From the NCBI RefSeq assembly GCF_000378605.1, contig NZ_KB905155.1, forward strand, positions 372,001 through 436,000: a stretch of DNA of 64,000 nucleotides, in the 5' to 3' direction. Below are positions 54,199 to 62,961 of the stretch, piece after piece. Position 1 is the first letter of the stretch. Each line of letters begins with the position of its first letter. The position numbers were made by a program, and so were the translations under genes. The DNA is from Thioalkalivibrio sp. ALJ21. Its GTDB lineage: Bacteria > Pseudomonadota > Gammaproteobacteria > Ectothiorhodospirales > Ectothiorhodospiraceae. Below the pieces are notes generated by a model, which searched no databases, was not told where the DNA came from, and saw nothing but the letters and a program-made list of their open reading frames with translations.

Positions 54199-55302
54199 GA
54201 TTCTTTCCTGTAGAGTGATGTTGTCAGTGTTCGGGTGCGCCTCGGGGGCATTGCTAGGACGGCACGACGAGAGTGTTTCGGTCGCTTGATCGTGCCGGTG
54301 TGTGCCCGGAGCTAGGACCGAAAACGCGGTTAGTAAAGTAGCCTTGTACGAGGCGGACTGGATCGAGATCCGCCTCCTCGGGCGTTTGGGGCGTGCCCCA
54401 AAGACGCCGGAACTTAGAGATTTGGCTACTCGTTCGGGCGATACGCGCAGGATGCAAAGGCCCAGGGTGCGCCGTCCTTATGTCTGTGAGATTGAGCATC
54501 CTTACGCTGGCGCGATTCGCACGTTGTCCGTGCGAAGCCGTGACGAGATTGGCGTGGGATTCTCCGAGATTTCTGAGTTCCGCCCGCAGTGAACGCTGTT
54601 CCTGTGTTGCGCGACCGGATCCGAGCGGGTTGTGCGGATACCATTGGGAAGATGCTTGATACACTTCGTGCTCCATTTCCGCAGATTGTGCAGACATAAC
54701 GAGCCCGGCCCGACTTTTATATGAAAAGTCAGACGACAGCTTCGGTTGGGAGATCGGATAGCCGGACGCGATGCCGCGTCCGGCTTAGACCGGAAAGGTC
54801 AGGGAAGGACGGAACTGGACGATAAGGTACGTTTCCATCGGTGCTACCAAGCCTGAATGATCGGTTAGTAGAGCGACATATTTCGCGGTAGGTGGAACCT
54901 TAAGGCCAACCATAGGCCCGGGGTTCCGAAAAAGCAAATGGCGCTTTTCTGCAGGGCTCTCTCGAGGTCGATGCTATAAGCGAGGTCCTTGCGAGAACGG
55001 CCCGAACTAAATACGTGCGGCGGATTTGGTAAGTGTCACGTTGCCCGGGTGGGTCACTTAGAACCCTTGCCTTTTATTGGCCACTCGCGGGTAGATGGTT
55101 CGCGCAGGGCCAAGGGCAGGCCTTCCCGAGTCGTATGACGAGTCCCCGGCCAATAGTGTGGCTCTGAACGTTATGGGCGCGCGCCACGGCTTTCATTCTG
55201 GGAGGGGCACTGCGCATGCTTACGCTGATGCCATCGCCCATGTGGAACCTTGTGCCTCTGTGTGGTCTCATAGAGCTCGTGAATGGTAATGGACTGGTTG
55301 CG
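54199..55302. other. Gene-poor stretch of about 1.1 kb
   Basis: Only overlapping chance-like frames are seen (for example 54254-54697 minus and 54302-54592 plus). A perfect 11-bp stem with a 4-nt loop (54760-54770, 54775-54785; AGCCGGACGCG) is the only clear structure; no T tract follows on either strand. The promoter of the META-domain gene must lie near the right end. Confidence 0.4.
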
Positions 55303-55755
55303 GTGAAACAGAACTGGAGTCTCGTAGGTCTTTTGGCTGGCATCTTGCTCTTGGGTGGGTGTGCTGGGCTTGATGCACCGACAGATGGGAGCGGCGACAC
55401 GGAGCGTCTGGAGAATACTTACTGGAAGCTGGTGACCTTGGGAGAGGATGAGGCGGTGGCTACAGAAGAGGCACGCGAGGCACACTTGGTGCTGCACGCT
55501 GAAGATGCTCGCCTGGCAGGCGCCACCGGTTGCAACCGCATGATGGGTGGGTATGAACTTGACCGTGACCAGCTAAGCTTTGGCCAGGTGGCCACCACCA
55601 TGATGGCCTGCCCCGCCGCCATCATGGAGTTCGAGAGAAAATTTCTCGATGCTCTTGGCGACGTCGCCAGCTGGCAAATCGACGGCGAAATGTTGACGCT
55701 CATCGACGGTGATGGTGAGGCACGTGCTCGCTTCGAGGCGGTGCACCTCCAGTGA
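55303..55755 (+). CDS. META-domain (HslJ-like) lipoprotein
   Basis: The 150-residue protein has a lipoprotein signal (LLAGILLLGGC; Cys19 from the chosen GTG) and a META domain with the family pattern ENTYWKLVTLGED, ATGCNRMMGGYELDRDQLSFG and TMMACPAAIMEFERKFLDAL, including both domain cysteines. HslJ-type proteins are outer-membrane or periplasmic and are linked with stress and novobiocin resistance in E. coli. The frame stays open back to an ATG at 55216, but that would bury the signal peptide, so GTG 55303 is preferred. Confidence 0.85.
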   Translation: MKQNWSLVGLLAGILLLGGCAGLDAPTDGSGDTERLENTYWKLVTLGEDEAVATEEAREAHLVLHAEDARLAGATGCNRMMGGYELDRDQLSFGQVATTMMACPAAIMEFERKFLDALGDVASWQIDGEMLTLIDGDGEARARFEAVHLQ

Positions 55756-55849
55756 GTGGAAGCGACTTCTGACGCTTCCGGGTGTGTTGATCAACTGTCG
55801 TGGGCACCTCGAGCGGTGGAATGACGTGGAACTGATCGGGGAGACGTCA

Positions 55850-56480
55850 GGGGGCCCGGGGTCGGCGAAACGACGGCTCGTCGCTGGGTCGAGCAACCCA
55901 AGGTAGATCCATCCGGGGCGCCGTCGATGGTCGGCCCCTGACGCCGGATCAGCGGTGGCCCCGGGGCTGGAGTCAGAGAACCGCCGGCTAGGGGGGCAGG
56001 TAGACCCTAGAAGACGCGCAATCCCCTTCCACTCCAGGGAACTGAAGTAATGCAGCGCTGCATCAGTGCTCTGAGCGAGAAAACTTAACTGAAGTGGGTC
56101 TGCGATCTACCGGAGGTGAGCCGGTCGGGCTGCGACGTGGCACCGACGTGCGGTTGGCGGCCGCGCCGGCCTTGTGTGCTAGCACAGCGGGTCATGGTGG
56201 CGCTCGATCAGTCGGGGGTAGTCGTACGGCAGCCGCCGCGTCCAGGCGGCGCTGTTGTGGGATGGGGCTGCACAGTCAGGAACACGAGCCGGGGCTCTGG
56301 TTCAAGCCGACCGACCCGGTCAGTGTACCAGTGACGTCTGGCGGCATCTTCTGTCGCAGTATGGCGTCCGCTGCATTTCGAGCCGGCGAATTTAGTGCTG
56401 GGGCTATGCGGTGGCCGACCGCCTCTTCTTCAACGTGAGAACGGAGTTGATCGAACAGGTACCGGAGCCACAGGGGCGCA
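55850..56480 (+). pseudogene. Decayed IS3-family transposase (orfA-orfB remnant)
   Basis: In shifting frames one can read an OrfA helix-turn-helix remnant (GVGETTARRWVEQ), the orfA end (ENRRL), the orfB start (LPEVSRSG) and the orfB core GLxxxxDRxxQxTSDVWRHLLSQYGVRC..S, then AVADRLFFNVRTELIEQ. Several stops and frameshifts break it and the first catalytic region is missing. It closely resembles the remnant at 58408-59100 in its TGACGCCGG...GAGAACCGCCGGCT part. Confidence 0.75.
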
Positions 56481-56521
56481 GGAGAAGATCAGGGCAATAC
56501 GACACCGTTGAATTCGTGCTC

Positions 56522-57403
56522 TCAGTTGATTCGGGTCAGGTAGGTTTCCAGCTCATTGGCCAGCCAGGTCACCACGGGACCTCCGTGGGCCTGTTCGGAT
56601 TCCAGTACGCAGAAGGTCTTCCACCACTTAGCGGCCGGATGAGGGATTGTGCGAAGTTGTTCCTGGCGCAGGGCGCTGCTGATGAGCGGAAAGGGTAAAT
56701 CGGCCCAGCCGGAACCCTCGATCACTGCGTCGCGGATCAGTTCGTACTGCGTGAAGGCGAGGTAGTTGTCAGTGTCGGGAGACTCTGGGATCAGGCCGTC
56801 CCTGTCCAAATAGGCCATGACAATCTCCGTATGTCCGACGAGGTCGTCCTGCGTGACCCGGGGGAGGGCTGCCAGTGGATGGTCGGTGGCGGTGACCGTA
56901 AGCATGCGCACGTCTGCGAGCTCTCGAAACCACTGGTAGCCCACGGTGAGCAACTGGGGCATTAAGCCGTAGGCCACATCCACGGCCTGGCGTTCCACAA
57001 GCTCCGGCAGCTCCCGGGGTGGAGCCAGATAAACGGATACGCTGGTATGCGGAAATGCGTTCTTCAGGCGACGCAGCAGGTCCCGCCACGTAGCCTCAGG
57101 GATGGCGTCGTCGCGGGCGATGCGCAGCGCCGATTCGGCACCGCTCATGTGGTGCCGGCAACGGGCGTGGATCTGCCCGGCCACTTGCTGCAGGCGCTGG
57201 CAGTCGGTCACGATGCTGCCGCCCACCGGGGTGAGGTGGAGTTGATTGCCGCTGCGCTCGAACAGCACCACCCCCAGTTCGTCTTCTAACGCGCTTAAGG
57301 CGGTGCTCACCGTGGTGCGGCTGCGGTCGAGGGTGCGTGCGGCGGCCGCGACGCTGCCCTGTTCTACCACGGCGAGAAACGTTTCGATCTGGCTGTCTTT
57401 CAT
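56522..57403 (-). CDS. LysR-family transcriptional regulator
   Basis: The 293-residue protein has the LysR N-terminal winged helix (IETFLAVVEQGSVAAAARTLDRSRTTVSTALSALE at residues 5-40, LGVVLFERSGNQLHLTPVG) and a periplasmic-binding-type effector domain. It is divergent from the CDF transporter gene with 91 bp between starts, the classic layout in which a LysR protein controls its neighbour and itself. The inducer is unknown. Confidence 0.93.
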   Translation of the reverse strand: MKDSQIETFLAVVEQGSVAAAARTLDRSRTTVSTALSALEDELGVVLFERSGNQLHLTPVGGSIVTDCQRLQQVAGQIHARCRHHMSGAESALRIARDDAIPEATWRDLLRRLKNAFPHTSVSVYLAPPRELPELVERQAVDVAYGLMPQLLTVGYQWFRELADVRMLTVTATDHPLAALPRVTQDDLVGHTEIVMAYLDRDGLIPESPDTDNYLAFTQYELIRDAVIEGSGWADLPFPLISSALRQEQLRTIPHPAAKWWKTFCVLESEQAHGGPVVTWLANELETYLTRIN

Positions 57404-57446
57404 AGCCTCATGGTGACGGAAAACCCGTCGCTCAGCGACTCACATT

Positions 57447-57483
57447 ATTGAATTGGGCTCCCTAGAATAGCCAGCAATTCAAT
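57447..57483. promoter_or_regulatory. Inverted repeat in the LysR/CDF divergent promoter
   Basis: ATTGAATTG (57447-57455) and CAATTCAAT (57475-57483) are perfect 9-bp arms with a 19-bp spacer that includes TAGAAT (57463-57468), a good -10 for the CDF gene. The arms contain the T-N-A pattern expected for LysR sites, and the right arm ends two bases before the GGAGGT ribosome-binding site. Confidence 0.6.
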
Positions 57484-57494
57484 GGGAGGTCATC

Positions 57495-58394
57495 ATGAGT
57501 TCGTTCTGGGCGCGGGAAAAAACGGCGCTGTATCTGTCTGCCACCATGGCCGGCATGTTTGCCCTTGGGGGTATCGTTTGGGGCTTGTGGGTTAACTCCC
57601 TGGTGATCCTGTTCGACGGGGCGTACTCCCTTGTAAGTCTGGTGCTGTCGCTGCTCTCGGTGTACGCCGCACGGGTTGTGCGGCGGCCAGCAAACCAGCG
57701 TTTCCCCTTCGGTCGTGCCGCGATTGAACCACTGGTTATTACCGTGAAGGGGCTGACTATTGCGCTGGTTTCCCTGTTGTCGATTGCATTGGCCTTGCAC
57801 GCGCTGTTGACCGGCGGTCGCGTAGTGGAGACGGGCATGGCCATGTTATTCGCGGCCATTAGCGCAGTGGCCTGTGTGGTCGTGTGGGGTTATCTGCGCT
57901 GGGTGCAGGTTCGTACCCCCGGCGGGTTGGTCTCTGCCGAGCGCCGCCAGTGGCTGATGGATACGCTTTTGAGTGCGGCCGTCCTTGCGGGCTTCGGCCT
58001 GGCGGTGTTGCTGGAGCGCACCGCATTTTCGGAGTATGCCGTCTATGCGGATCCGGTCATGGTGCTCCTGGTGGCTGGATACTTCATTGGTGTACCGCTG
58101 AAGATGACCTTGGAAGCTGTACGCGAGCTGGTTCTGGCTGCCCCGCCGGCTGAGCTGAGAGCCCGGGTGATCACGGCTCTGAATGAGGCGGCAGTGCCGG
58201 CCCGGCAGGCACGCTATACGAAGGTTGGGCCGTACCTCCTTCTGGAGATTCGGTTGCCCGCAAGGGACATGCGGAGAGCCGAGCGGTTGCGTATCCGGCT
58301 TTACCGTTTATTAGCCGACTTGCCTGTCCGTCCGGTGGTCGTCATCCACACGGAGGGTCGTAAGGCGGAACGGGTCGTTGAGGCTGGGCCCTAG
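57495..58394 (+). CDS. Cation diffusion facilitator (CDF) family transporter
   Basis: The 299-residue inner-membrane protein has six helices and a C-terminal soluble domain. TM2 carries ILFDGAYSLVSLVLSLLSVYAAR with the Asp of the CDF metal site, followed by RFPFGRAAIEPLVI; TM5 has SAERRQWLMDTLLSAAVL with another Asp. The usual HxxxD in TM5 reads QWLMD, so the metal site is altered and the ion (Zn, Mn, Fe or other) cannot be named. GGGAGG precedes the ATG. Its expression is probably set by the divergent LysR regulator. Confidence 0.88.
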   Translation: MSSFWAREKTALYLSATMAGMFALGGIVWGLWVNSLVILFDGAYSLVSLVLSLLSVYAARVVRRPANQRFPFGRAAIEPLVITVKGLTIALVSLLSIALALHALLTGGRVVETGMAMLFAAISAVACVVVWGYLRWVQVRTPGGLVSAERRQWLMDTLLSAAVLAGFGLAVLLERTAFSEYAVYADPVMVLLVAGYFIGVPLKMTLEAVRELVLAAPPAELRARVITALNEAAVPARQARYTKVGPYLLLEIRLPARDMRRAERLRIRLYRLLADLPVRPVVVIHTEGRKAERVVEAGP

Positions 58395-58407
58395 GGCAGT
58401 TGAGTCC

Positions 58408-59100
58408 TACCATCGGACTTGGAAGGCCCGCGGAGGCCGGCGATGGCCGGCCCCTGACGCCGGTGCAGCGCCGGATCTGGGAGTTGGAGGAAGAGAACCG
58501 CCGGCTGTGAGGGCAAGGTCATTCCAAAAAAGGCCTCGGAGCAGCGGTTCTGCGGTTTGCTGGAGATGAACCGGTCGGGCTACTGGGCATTGCAGACGTG
58601 CGGCCGGCGACCGCGCCGGCCTTGCACTGGGGCAAAAAGACGTGCGAACAGTGTGGGTGGCCCGTTGGCAGAAGCCGTGTGCAGTCGGAGCTGCGGATGG
58701 ACGATGTTGAGGTCGGCTGCTATCGGGTCCGCCATCTGATGGGGGAGGATGGGCTGTGCCGGGTCTGAAAGCGGGGGTTCGGGGTCACGGCGCAGCGGGA
58801 CGAGCCGGAGGATGTGGTGGCGAAATACCTGGACAAGCAGTTCCAGCCGCGTGCCCGAACGCGGCCTGTGTGGCGGACATCACCTACATACGGACCCGCG
58901 CGGGCTTGAAGGAAGTATCAGGCTAACCAGGGAGAGCCTCACCGAAGCATCACGGTTTACACCGTTGGCTACTACAACGAGCGCCGAAGGCGCGCGAACC
59001 TGAGCTAACTGTCGCTCAACGCATGCGAGCGTAAGTGGGCAGCCCCAACAATTCTTGAGAGCAGGAAATCACCCGACCACTACAAGAAGTTAATCTGCTC
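58408..59100 (+). pseudogene. Decayed IS3-family transposase
   Basis: Fragments in several frames read LTPVQRRIWELEEENRRL (OrfA end), SEQRFCGLLEMNRSGYW (OrfB start), MDDVEVGCYRVRHLMGEDGL, VADITYIRTRAGLKEVSG and GYYNERRRRANLS, followed by an end sequence GAAATCACCCGACCACTAC. Stops and frameshifts make it inactive. Its right end matches the right end of the element at 61424-62600 (see findings). Confidence 0.8.
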
Positions 59101-59194
59101 TCAGATTCGACTCGTAGAGAGGGGTAGATGATGAGCCAGAGCCAAGCAAGCTTGACTTGGTAACTTCCCCCTCATCGCTATATCGGAGGTTTTT

Positions 59195-59962
59195 ATGTAC
59201 GATCCCCAGCTTTTCGCGTTGAGCGGTCAAGCCGCCCTTGTTACAGGGGCCGGCGCCGGAATCGGCCGAGCCATAGCCGAAAGTTTCGCCCGGGCCGGAG
59301 CTGCAGTAGTCGTCAGCGATCTGGATGCCGCTGCGGCCGCTGCGGTAGCCGAAGGTATCGAGGCCGAAGGTGGTCGTGCGACCAGCATGGCATGTGACGT
59401 TACCAGAGAAGAGGATCTTGCCGCAGCGGTGGCCAAACCGGTAGAGGCCTTCGGCAAGCTAACGCTCTTGGTCAGCAACGCCGGCGGCGGTGGACCCAAG
59501 CCCTTCGACATGCCTATGGAGGACTTTCGTCGCGCCTATGACCTGAACGTGTTTCCGCTGTTTCGCCTTGCCCAGCTGGCCGCGCCTGAGATGGAGAGGG
59601 TCGGCGGTGGCGCGATTCTCGCCATTACCTCGATGTCGGCCGAGAATAGGAACCAACACATGGCAGCGTATGGCTCCTCGAAGGCCGCCGCCAGCCACTT
59701 GGTGCGTAACATCGCCTTTGATCTTGGCCCAAAAAACATCCGCATCAACGGCATCGCGCCGGGAGCCACTCGCACCAGGGCGCTGATGTCGGTGCTCAAC
59801 GACGAGATTGAGCAGCGCATGCTTGCCCGTACTCCCCTAAAACGACTCGGCGAGCCTGAGGATATTGCCAATGCGGCACTATTCCTGTGCTCTCGGGCTT
59901 CCAGCTGGATCAGCGGTCAGATCCTTACCGTTTCGGGTGGAGGGGTACAGGAACTGGATTAA
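59195..59962 (+). CDS. SDR-family oxidoreductase (7-alpha-HSDH/FabG-like)
   Basis: The 255-residue enzyme has the classical SDR motifs: cofactor-binding TGAGAGIGRAIAESFARAGA, DVTREEDL, NAGGGGP, the catalytic Ser in AITSMSAENR, Tyr-x3-Lys in MAAYGSSKAAASHL, and NGIAPGATRTRAL. An acidic residue at the end of strand 2 (VSDLD) points to NAD rather than NADP. The closest named group by pattern is 7-alpha-hydroxysteroid dehydrogenase, but the substrate is not known. CGGAGG precedes the ATG. It lies 147 bp upstream of the serine hydrolase gene in the same direction. Confidence 0.9.
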   Translation: MYDPQLFALSGQAALVTGAGAGIGRAIAESFARAGAAVVVSDLDAAAAAAVAEGIEAEGGRATSMACDVTREEDLAAAVAKPVEAFGKLTLLVSNAGGGGPKPFDMPMEDFRRAYDLNVFPLFRLAQLAAPEMERVGGGAILAITSMSAENRNQHMAAYGSSKAAASHLVRNIAFDLGPKNIRINGIAPGATRTRALMSVLNDEIEQRMLARTPLKRLGEPEDIANAALFLCSRASSWISGQILTVSGGGVQELD

Positions 59963-60109
59963 CCCGATGAAATTGGCGTGGTATCCGTCACAATCTGCGT
60001 TGCGAAGCCATCATACTGCACGGTGTCCCTTCCGCGCGCCTACCTGGCAACTGATCGGACGGGCGATTGCCGGTGCGCCGTGGCCATCCAACGCCAATCG
60101 GAGCACATC

Positions 60110-61423
60110 ATGATCAGAACCACGAACGCAGCACTTATCCCGACCCTGCTCGTGATCGGGGCAGCGTTGGCGCCACCGACTTCAGCCGCCGGTGTCGAAA
60201 CGGTAGCACCAATGGATTGGATGCAGGGCTTCCCGCCACCGGAGGATCGCACTATCCGTTTCACCGATGACGATTACTTCGTCGGCGATAAGCTCAAGTG
60301 GACGGTCTGCCACTTCCGTGAGTTGATGCCCACCGTCGGTGTGCGGTCTGGGCCCGAGGGTGCTCGGGCCTTGCCCTATGCATCCGACCCCGCGATTGAT
60401 GACCTGACATTCCAGCCCTCCGACGGTTCAGAGTTGATGACGTGGAGTGAAGCCTTCGACGTGAATCACGCCGACGGTCTGCTAGTGCTTCACCAAGGTC
60501 GGGTGGTGTACGAGCGCTACGCCGGCTGTCTGGATGAACACACCCTGCATGGGGTGATGTCGGTTACCAAGTCGCTCACAGGGTTGATTGGCGAGACGCT
60601 AGTGGCTGAGGGCACACTGGATGAACAGGCTCGCGTTGGTGAACTGGTGCCGGAGCTCGCTGACAGCGCCTTTGGCGACGCCACTCTGCGCCAGGTGCTT
60701 GATATGACCACCGCGCTCGACTTTTCAGAGGATTACTCTGACCCCGAGGCCGACGTATGGGCTTATGCTCAAGCTGGCAGCCCGCTGCCGCCGCCAGCAG
60801 ATTACGATGGGCCTCGCGGTTACTTCGCGTTCCTTGAGACTGTAGAGAAGGCTGGTGAGCACGGAGAGGCCTTCGGCTATCGCACCATCAACTCCGATGC
60901 TTTGGGATGGATCATCTCTCGGGCCACCGGAAAGAGTGTCGCCGATTGGCTGGCTGAGCGGGTTTGGTCGCGGATAGGGGCGGAGCGAGAGGCCTTTTTC
61001 ACCGTAGATTCGATCGGTACGCCGTTCGCAGGCGGTGGCTTCAACGCCACCCTGCGAGACTTGGGCCGTTTGGGCCAGCTGATTCTCGATGGGGGGCGCC
61101 TCGGAGACGAGCAGGTGCTGCCCGAGGAGGCCATAAAACGCATCCGCGAGGGCGGTGACAAGGCAGCCTTCTCTAAGGCCGGCTTCGGAGGCCTTGATGG
61201 TTGGAGTTATCGTAGCATGTGGTGGATAAGTCACGACGACCATGGCGTCTTTGCCGCTCGCGGCGTACACGGCCAGACGATCTGGATCGACCCGTCCGCA
61301 GAGATGGTAATTGTGCGCTTGGCCTCCCACCCGTTGGCGACCAACGCGGCTAACGATGCAACCTCGCTGCCGGCCTACCGGGTCTTGGCCGAGTATCTGA
61401 TGGGGCAGGACACGGCCCGCTGA
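60110..61423 (+). CDS. Exported serine hydrolase (class C beta-lactamase fold)
   Basis: The 437-residue protein has a signal peptide (ALIPTLLVIGAALAPPTSAA), then a beta-lactamase/transpeptidase-like fold with the Ser-x-x-Lys motif in GVMSVTKSLTGL and a YRTINSDALGW segment that supplies the Tyr/Asn motif. GVHGQTIWIDPSAEMVIVRLASH corresponds to the third (His/Lys-x-Gly-like) motif. Members include 6-aminohexanoate-oligomer hydrolases, esterases and D-aminopeptidases; a resistance role is not implied. ATG 60110 after CGGAG is preferred to an upstream start at 59978. Confidence 0.88.
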   Translation: MIRTTNAALIPTLLVIGAALAPPTSAAGVETVAPMDWMQGFPPPEDRTIRFTDDDYFVGDKLKWTVCHFRELMPTVGVRSGPEGARALPYASDPAIDDLTFQPSDGSELMTWSEAFDVNHADGLLVLHQGRVVYERYAGCLDEHTLHGVMSVTKSLTGLIGETLVAEGTLDEQARVGELVPELADSAFGDATLRQVLDMTTALDFSEDYSDPEADVWAYAQAGSPLPPPADYDGPRGYFAFLETVEKAGEHGEAFGYRTINSDALGWIISRATGKSVADWLAERVWSRIGAEREAFFTVDSIGTPFAGGGFNATLRDLGRLGQLILDGGRLGDEQVLPEEAIKRIREGGDKAAFSKAGFGGLDGWSYRSMWWISHDDHGVFAARGVHGQTIWIDPSAEMVIVRLASHPLATNAANDATSLPAYRVLAEYLMGQDTAR

Positions 61424-62600
61424 TTGTCGCCCTCCCGTAAATTTGGCCCATTGAAAACTGGAGGTCTCCGGGCACACTAGAGCCCAAGGAGGCCGAGATG
61501 CGCGAGAGTCGGTTTACGGAAAGCCATATTGTCCAGACGCTGAAGCAGGTCGAAGGCGGCCGGAAGGTGAAGGACGTCTGTCGGGAGATCGGGGTCTCGG
61601 AAGCGAGCTACTACCAGTGGAAGTCGAAATACGGGGGCATGGAAGCGGCCGACGTTCGACGGCTGAAGGAGCTGGAGGACGAGAACAACCGGCTCAAGCG
61701 GATGTACGCCGAGCTGGCCCTGGAGAACACGGCCCTGAAGGACGTGATTGCCCAAAAAAGCTCCGAGCCCGGACGAGAAGCGCTGTGTGGTCACTGCGTT
61801 GACGCGGGAGCATGGGCAGAGTCAGCGCAGGGCCTGTCAGGTGGCCGGGGTTGCGCGGTCGGTGGTGTGGTATCGCAAGCAACCGGACCGGGACGATGCG
61901 GTGGTCGCGCTACTGCAGGAGCGGGTGGAACGCGATCCGGAGCGGGGCTTTGGCAAGCTGTTCAAGCTGATCCGACGTTGGGGCATGCCCTGGAACCACA
62001 AGCGGGTCTGGCGCGTGTACTGCGCCCTGAAGCTGAACCTGCGGCGTAAGGGCAAGCGCCGCTTGCCACCACGGGAGCCACGACCTCTGGCATCGACCGA
62101 AGCTCCGAACGCGCGCTGGTCAGCGGACTTTATGTCGGATGCGCTGTGGGACGGACGGCGCTTTCGCACCTTCAGCGTCGTGGATGACTTCAACCGGGAA
62201 GCGCTGGCGGTGGAGACCGATCTGAATCTGCCCGCACCCCGTGTGATCCGGGTGCTAGAGCGTATTGCGGCCTGGCGGGGCTATCCCCAGCAACTCCGCC
62301 TCGACAATGGTCCCGAGTTCGTTTCGGCCGCGATCGCCGACTGGGCCGAGCAGAGGAGCGTGGAACTGAGCTTCATCCAGCCAGGCCAGCCCATGCAGAA
62401 CGGCTTCATCGAACGGTTCAACGGCGGCTACCGCCGCGGCGTGCTGGACCTCTACGTCTTCCGAACGCCGACCGGAGACCGGTACAACGAGCGCCGAAGG
62501 TACTCGACTTTGGGATACCTGTCGCCCAACGCCTACGAGCGAAAAAAGGGACAGCCGAAACACCCATCGAGGTGTCAGAAATCACTTGACCACTACACTT
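61424..62600 (+). mobile_element. IS3-family element with chimeric right end
   Basis: The element contains orfA and orfB of an IS407-like IS3 element, starting shortly after the hydrolase stop. The right 100 bp match the unrelated IS3 remnant at 58408-59100 instead of an IS407-type end, so the true right inverted repeat is absent. I could not define matched terminal repeats or target duplications. Confidence 0.7.
61498..62049 (+). CDS. IS3-family transposase OrfA (frame runs on through orfB)
   Basis: Residues 1-90 are a normal OrfA: a helix-turn-helix (IVQTLKQVEGGRKVKDVCREIGVSEASYYQWKSKYGG) and a leucine-zipper-like helix (ADVRRLKELEDENNRLKRMYAELALENTALKDVIA). After the A-tract at 61754-61759 the frame continues for 98 residues of Gly/Ala-rich nonsense that overlap orfB out of frame. 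In active relatives orfA ends soon after this tract; the run-on suggests loss of one A. AAGGAGG precedes the ATG. Confidence 0.8.
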   Translation: MRESRFTESHIVQTLKQVEGGRKVKDVCREIGVSEASYYQWKSKYGGMEAADVRRLKELEDENNRLKRMYAELALENTALKDVIAQKSSEPGREALCGHCVDAGAWAESAQGLSGGRGCAVGGVVSQATGPGRCGGRATAGAGGTRSGAGLWQAVQADPTLGHALEPQAGLARVLRPEAEPAA

Positions 62601-62662
62601 GGCGCGCGCGGCCTCGGCCCTGGCGTGCCGCGCCCGCCAGCGGGCGCCAGGTCCCATCGTAG
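61748..62662 (+). CDS. IS3-family transposase OrfB (DDE integrase), altered C terminus
   Basis: The frame from a TTG at 61748 encodes an HTH_21-like start (EHGQSQRRACQVAGVARSVVWYRK) and an rve domain with the DDE residues visible in WSADFMSDALWDG, LRLDNGPEFVS and MQNGFIERFNGGYR. After LDLYVF, where about 15-20 residues are expected, the sequence jumps to YNERRRYSTLGYLSPNAYERK, the ending of another IS3 group. It sits +1 relative to orfA, not -1, so fusion by canonical frameshifting should fail. Confidence 0.82.
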   Translation: MPKKAPSPDEKRCVVTALTREHGQSQRRACQVAGVARSVVWYRKQPDRDDAVVALLQERVERDPERGFGKLFKLIRRWGMPWNHKRVWRVYCALKLNLRRKGKRRLPPREPRPLASTEAPNARWSADFMSDALWDGRRFRTFSVVDDFNREALAVETDLNLPAPRVIRVLERIAAWRGYPQQLRLDNGPEFVSAAIADWAEQRSVELSFIQPGQPMQNGFIERFNGGYRRGVLDLYVFRTPTGDRYNERRRYSTLGYLSPNAYERKKGQPKHPSRCQKSLDHYTWRARPRPWRAAPASGRQVPS

Positions 62663-62664
62663 GA

Positions 62665-62830
62665 TGCGGGTGAGCGCAGCGAATCGCATCAGGGTTGCCC
62701 CGGCGTTGGCATGGGGTCTTTCGCTGCGCCCGGAAGGCGTGACCGTGGGCCGCTGCCGGGTCTGGCGCCTGATGCGGGAGCAGGGGTGCGGCCACAAAGC
62801 CTACGCTTATCGAATGATGTCGGTACTCAT
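62665..62830 (+). pseudogene. IS3 orfB fragment with a GTAGGATGCG-type repeat
   Basis: The stretch reads EGVTVGRCRVWRLMREQGC, a small piece of an OrfB N-terminal part, preceded by GTAGGATGCGGGTGAGCGCAGCGAATCGCATCAGG (here 62658-62692, longer than the fragment itself). A related copy of that repeat is at 63508-63566. No complete gene remains. Confidence 0.6.
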
Positions 62831-62961
62831 AAGCCGGAATAAACATCCTCCAGTTCCAGTCTATTCTTCTAACGGTCCTCCAGCTAGTGAGGAGTGGCCC
62901 TTTAGTGGCGACAATGGGAACCTCCAGTTCCGTTTACACCTAAATAAGTTAGGAGACAGGC

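Noticed and set aside
54254-54697. 147-residue minus-strand frame
   Set aside because: It has no start signal and no recognisable motif, and it overlaps equally long plus-strand frames; judged non-coding.
54760-54785. Integron attC site
   Set aside because: The 11-bp hairpin lacks the split core sites and extrahelical bases of attC, and no cassette array is present.
60110-61423. Antibiotic-resistance beta-lactamase
   Set aside because: The fold and SxxK motif are shared by many esterases and amide hydrolases; nothing in the sequence shows lactam specificity.
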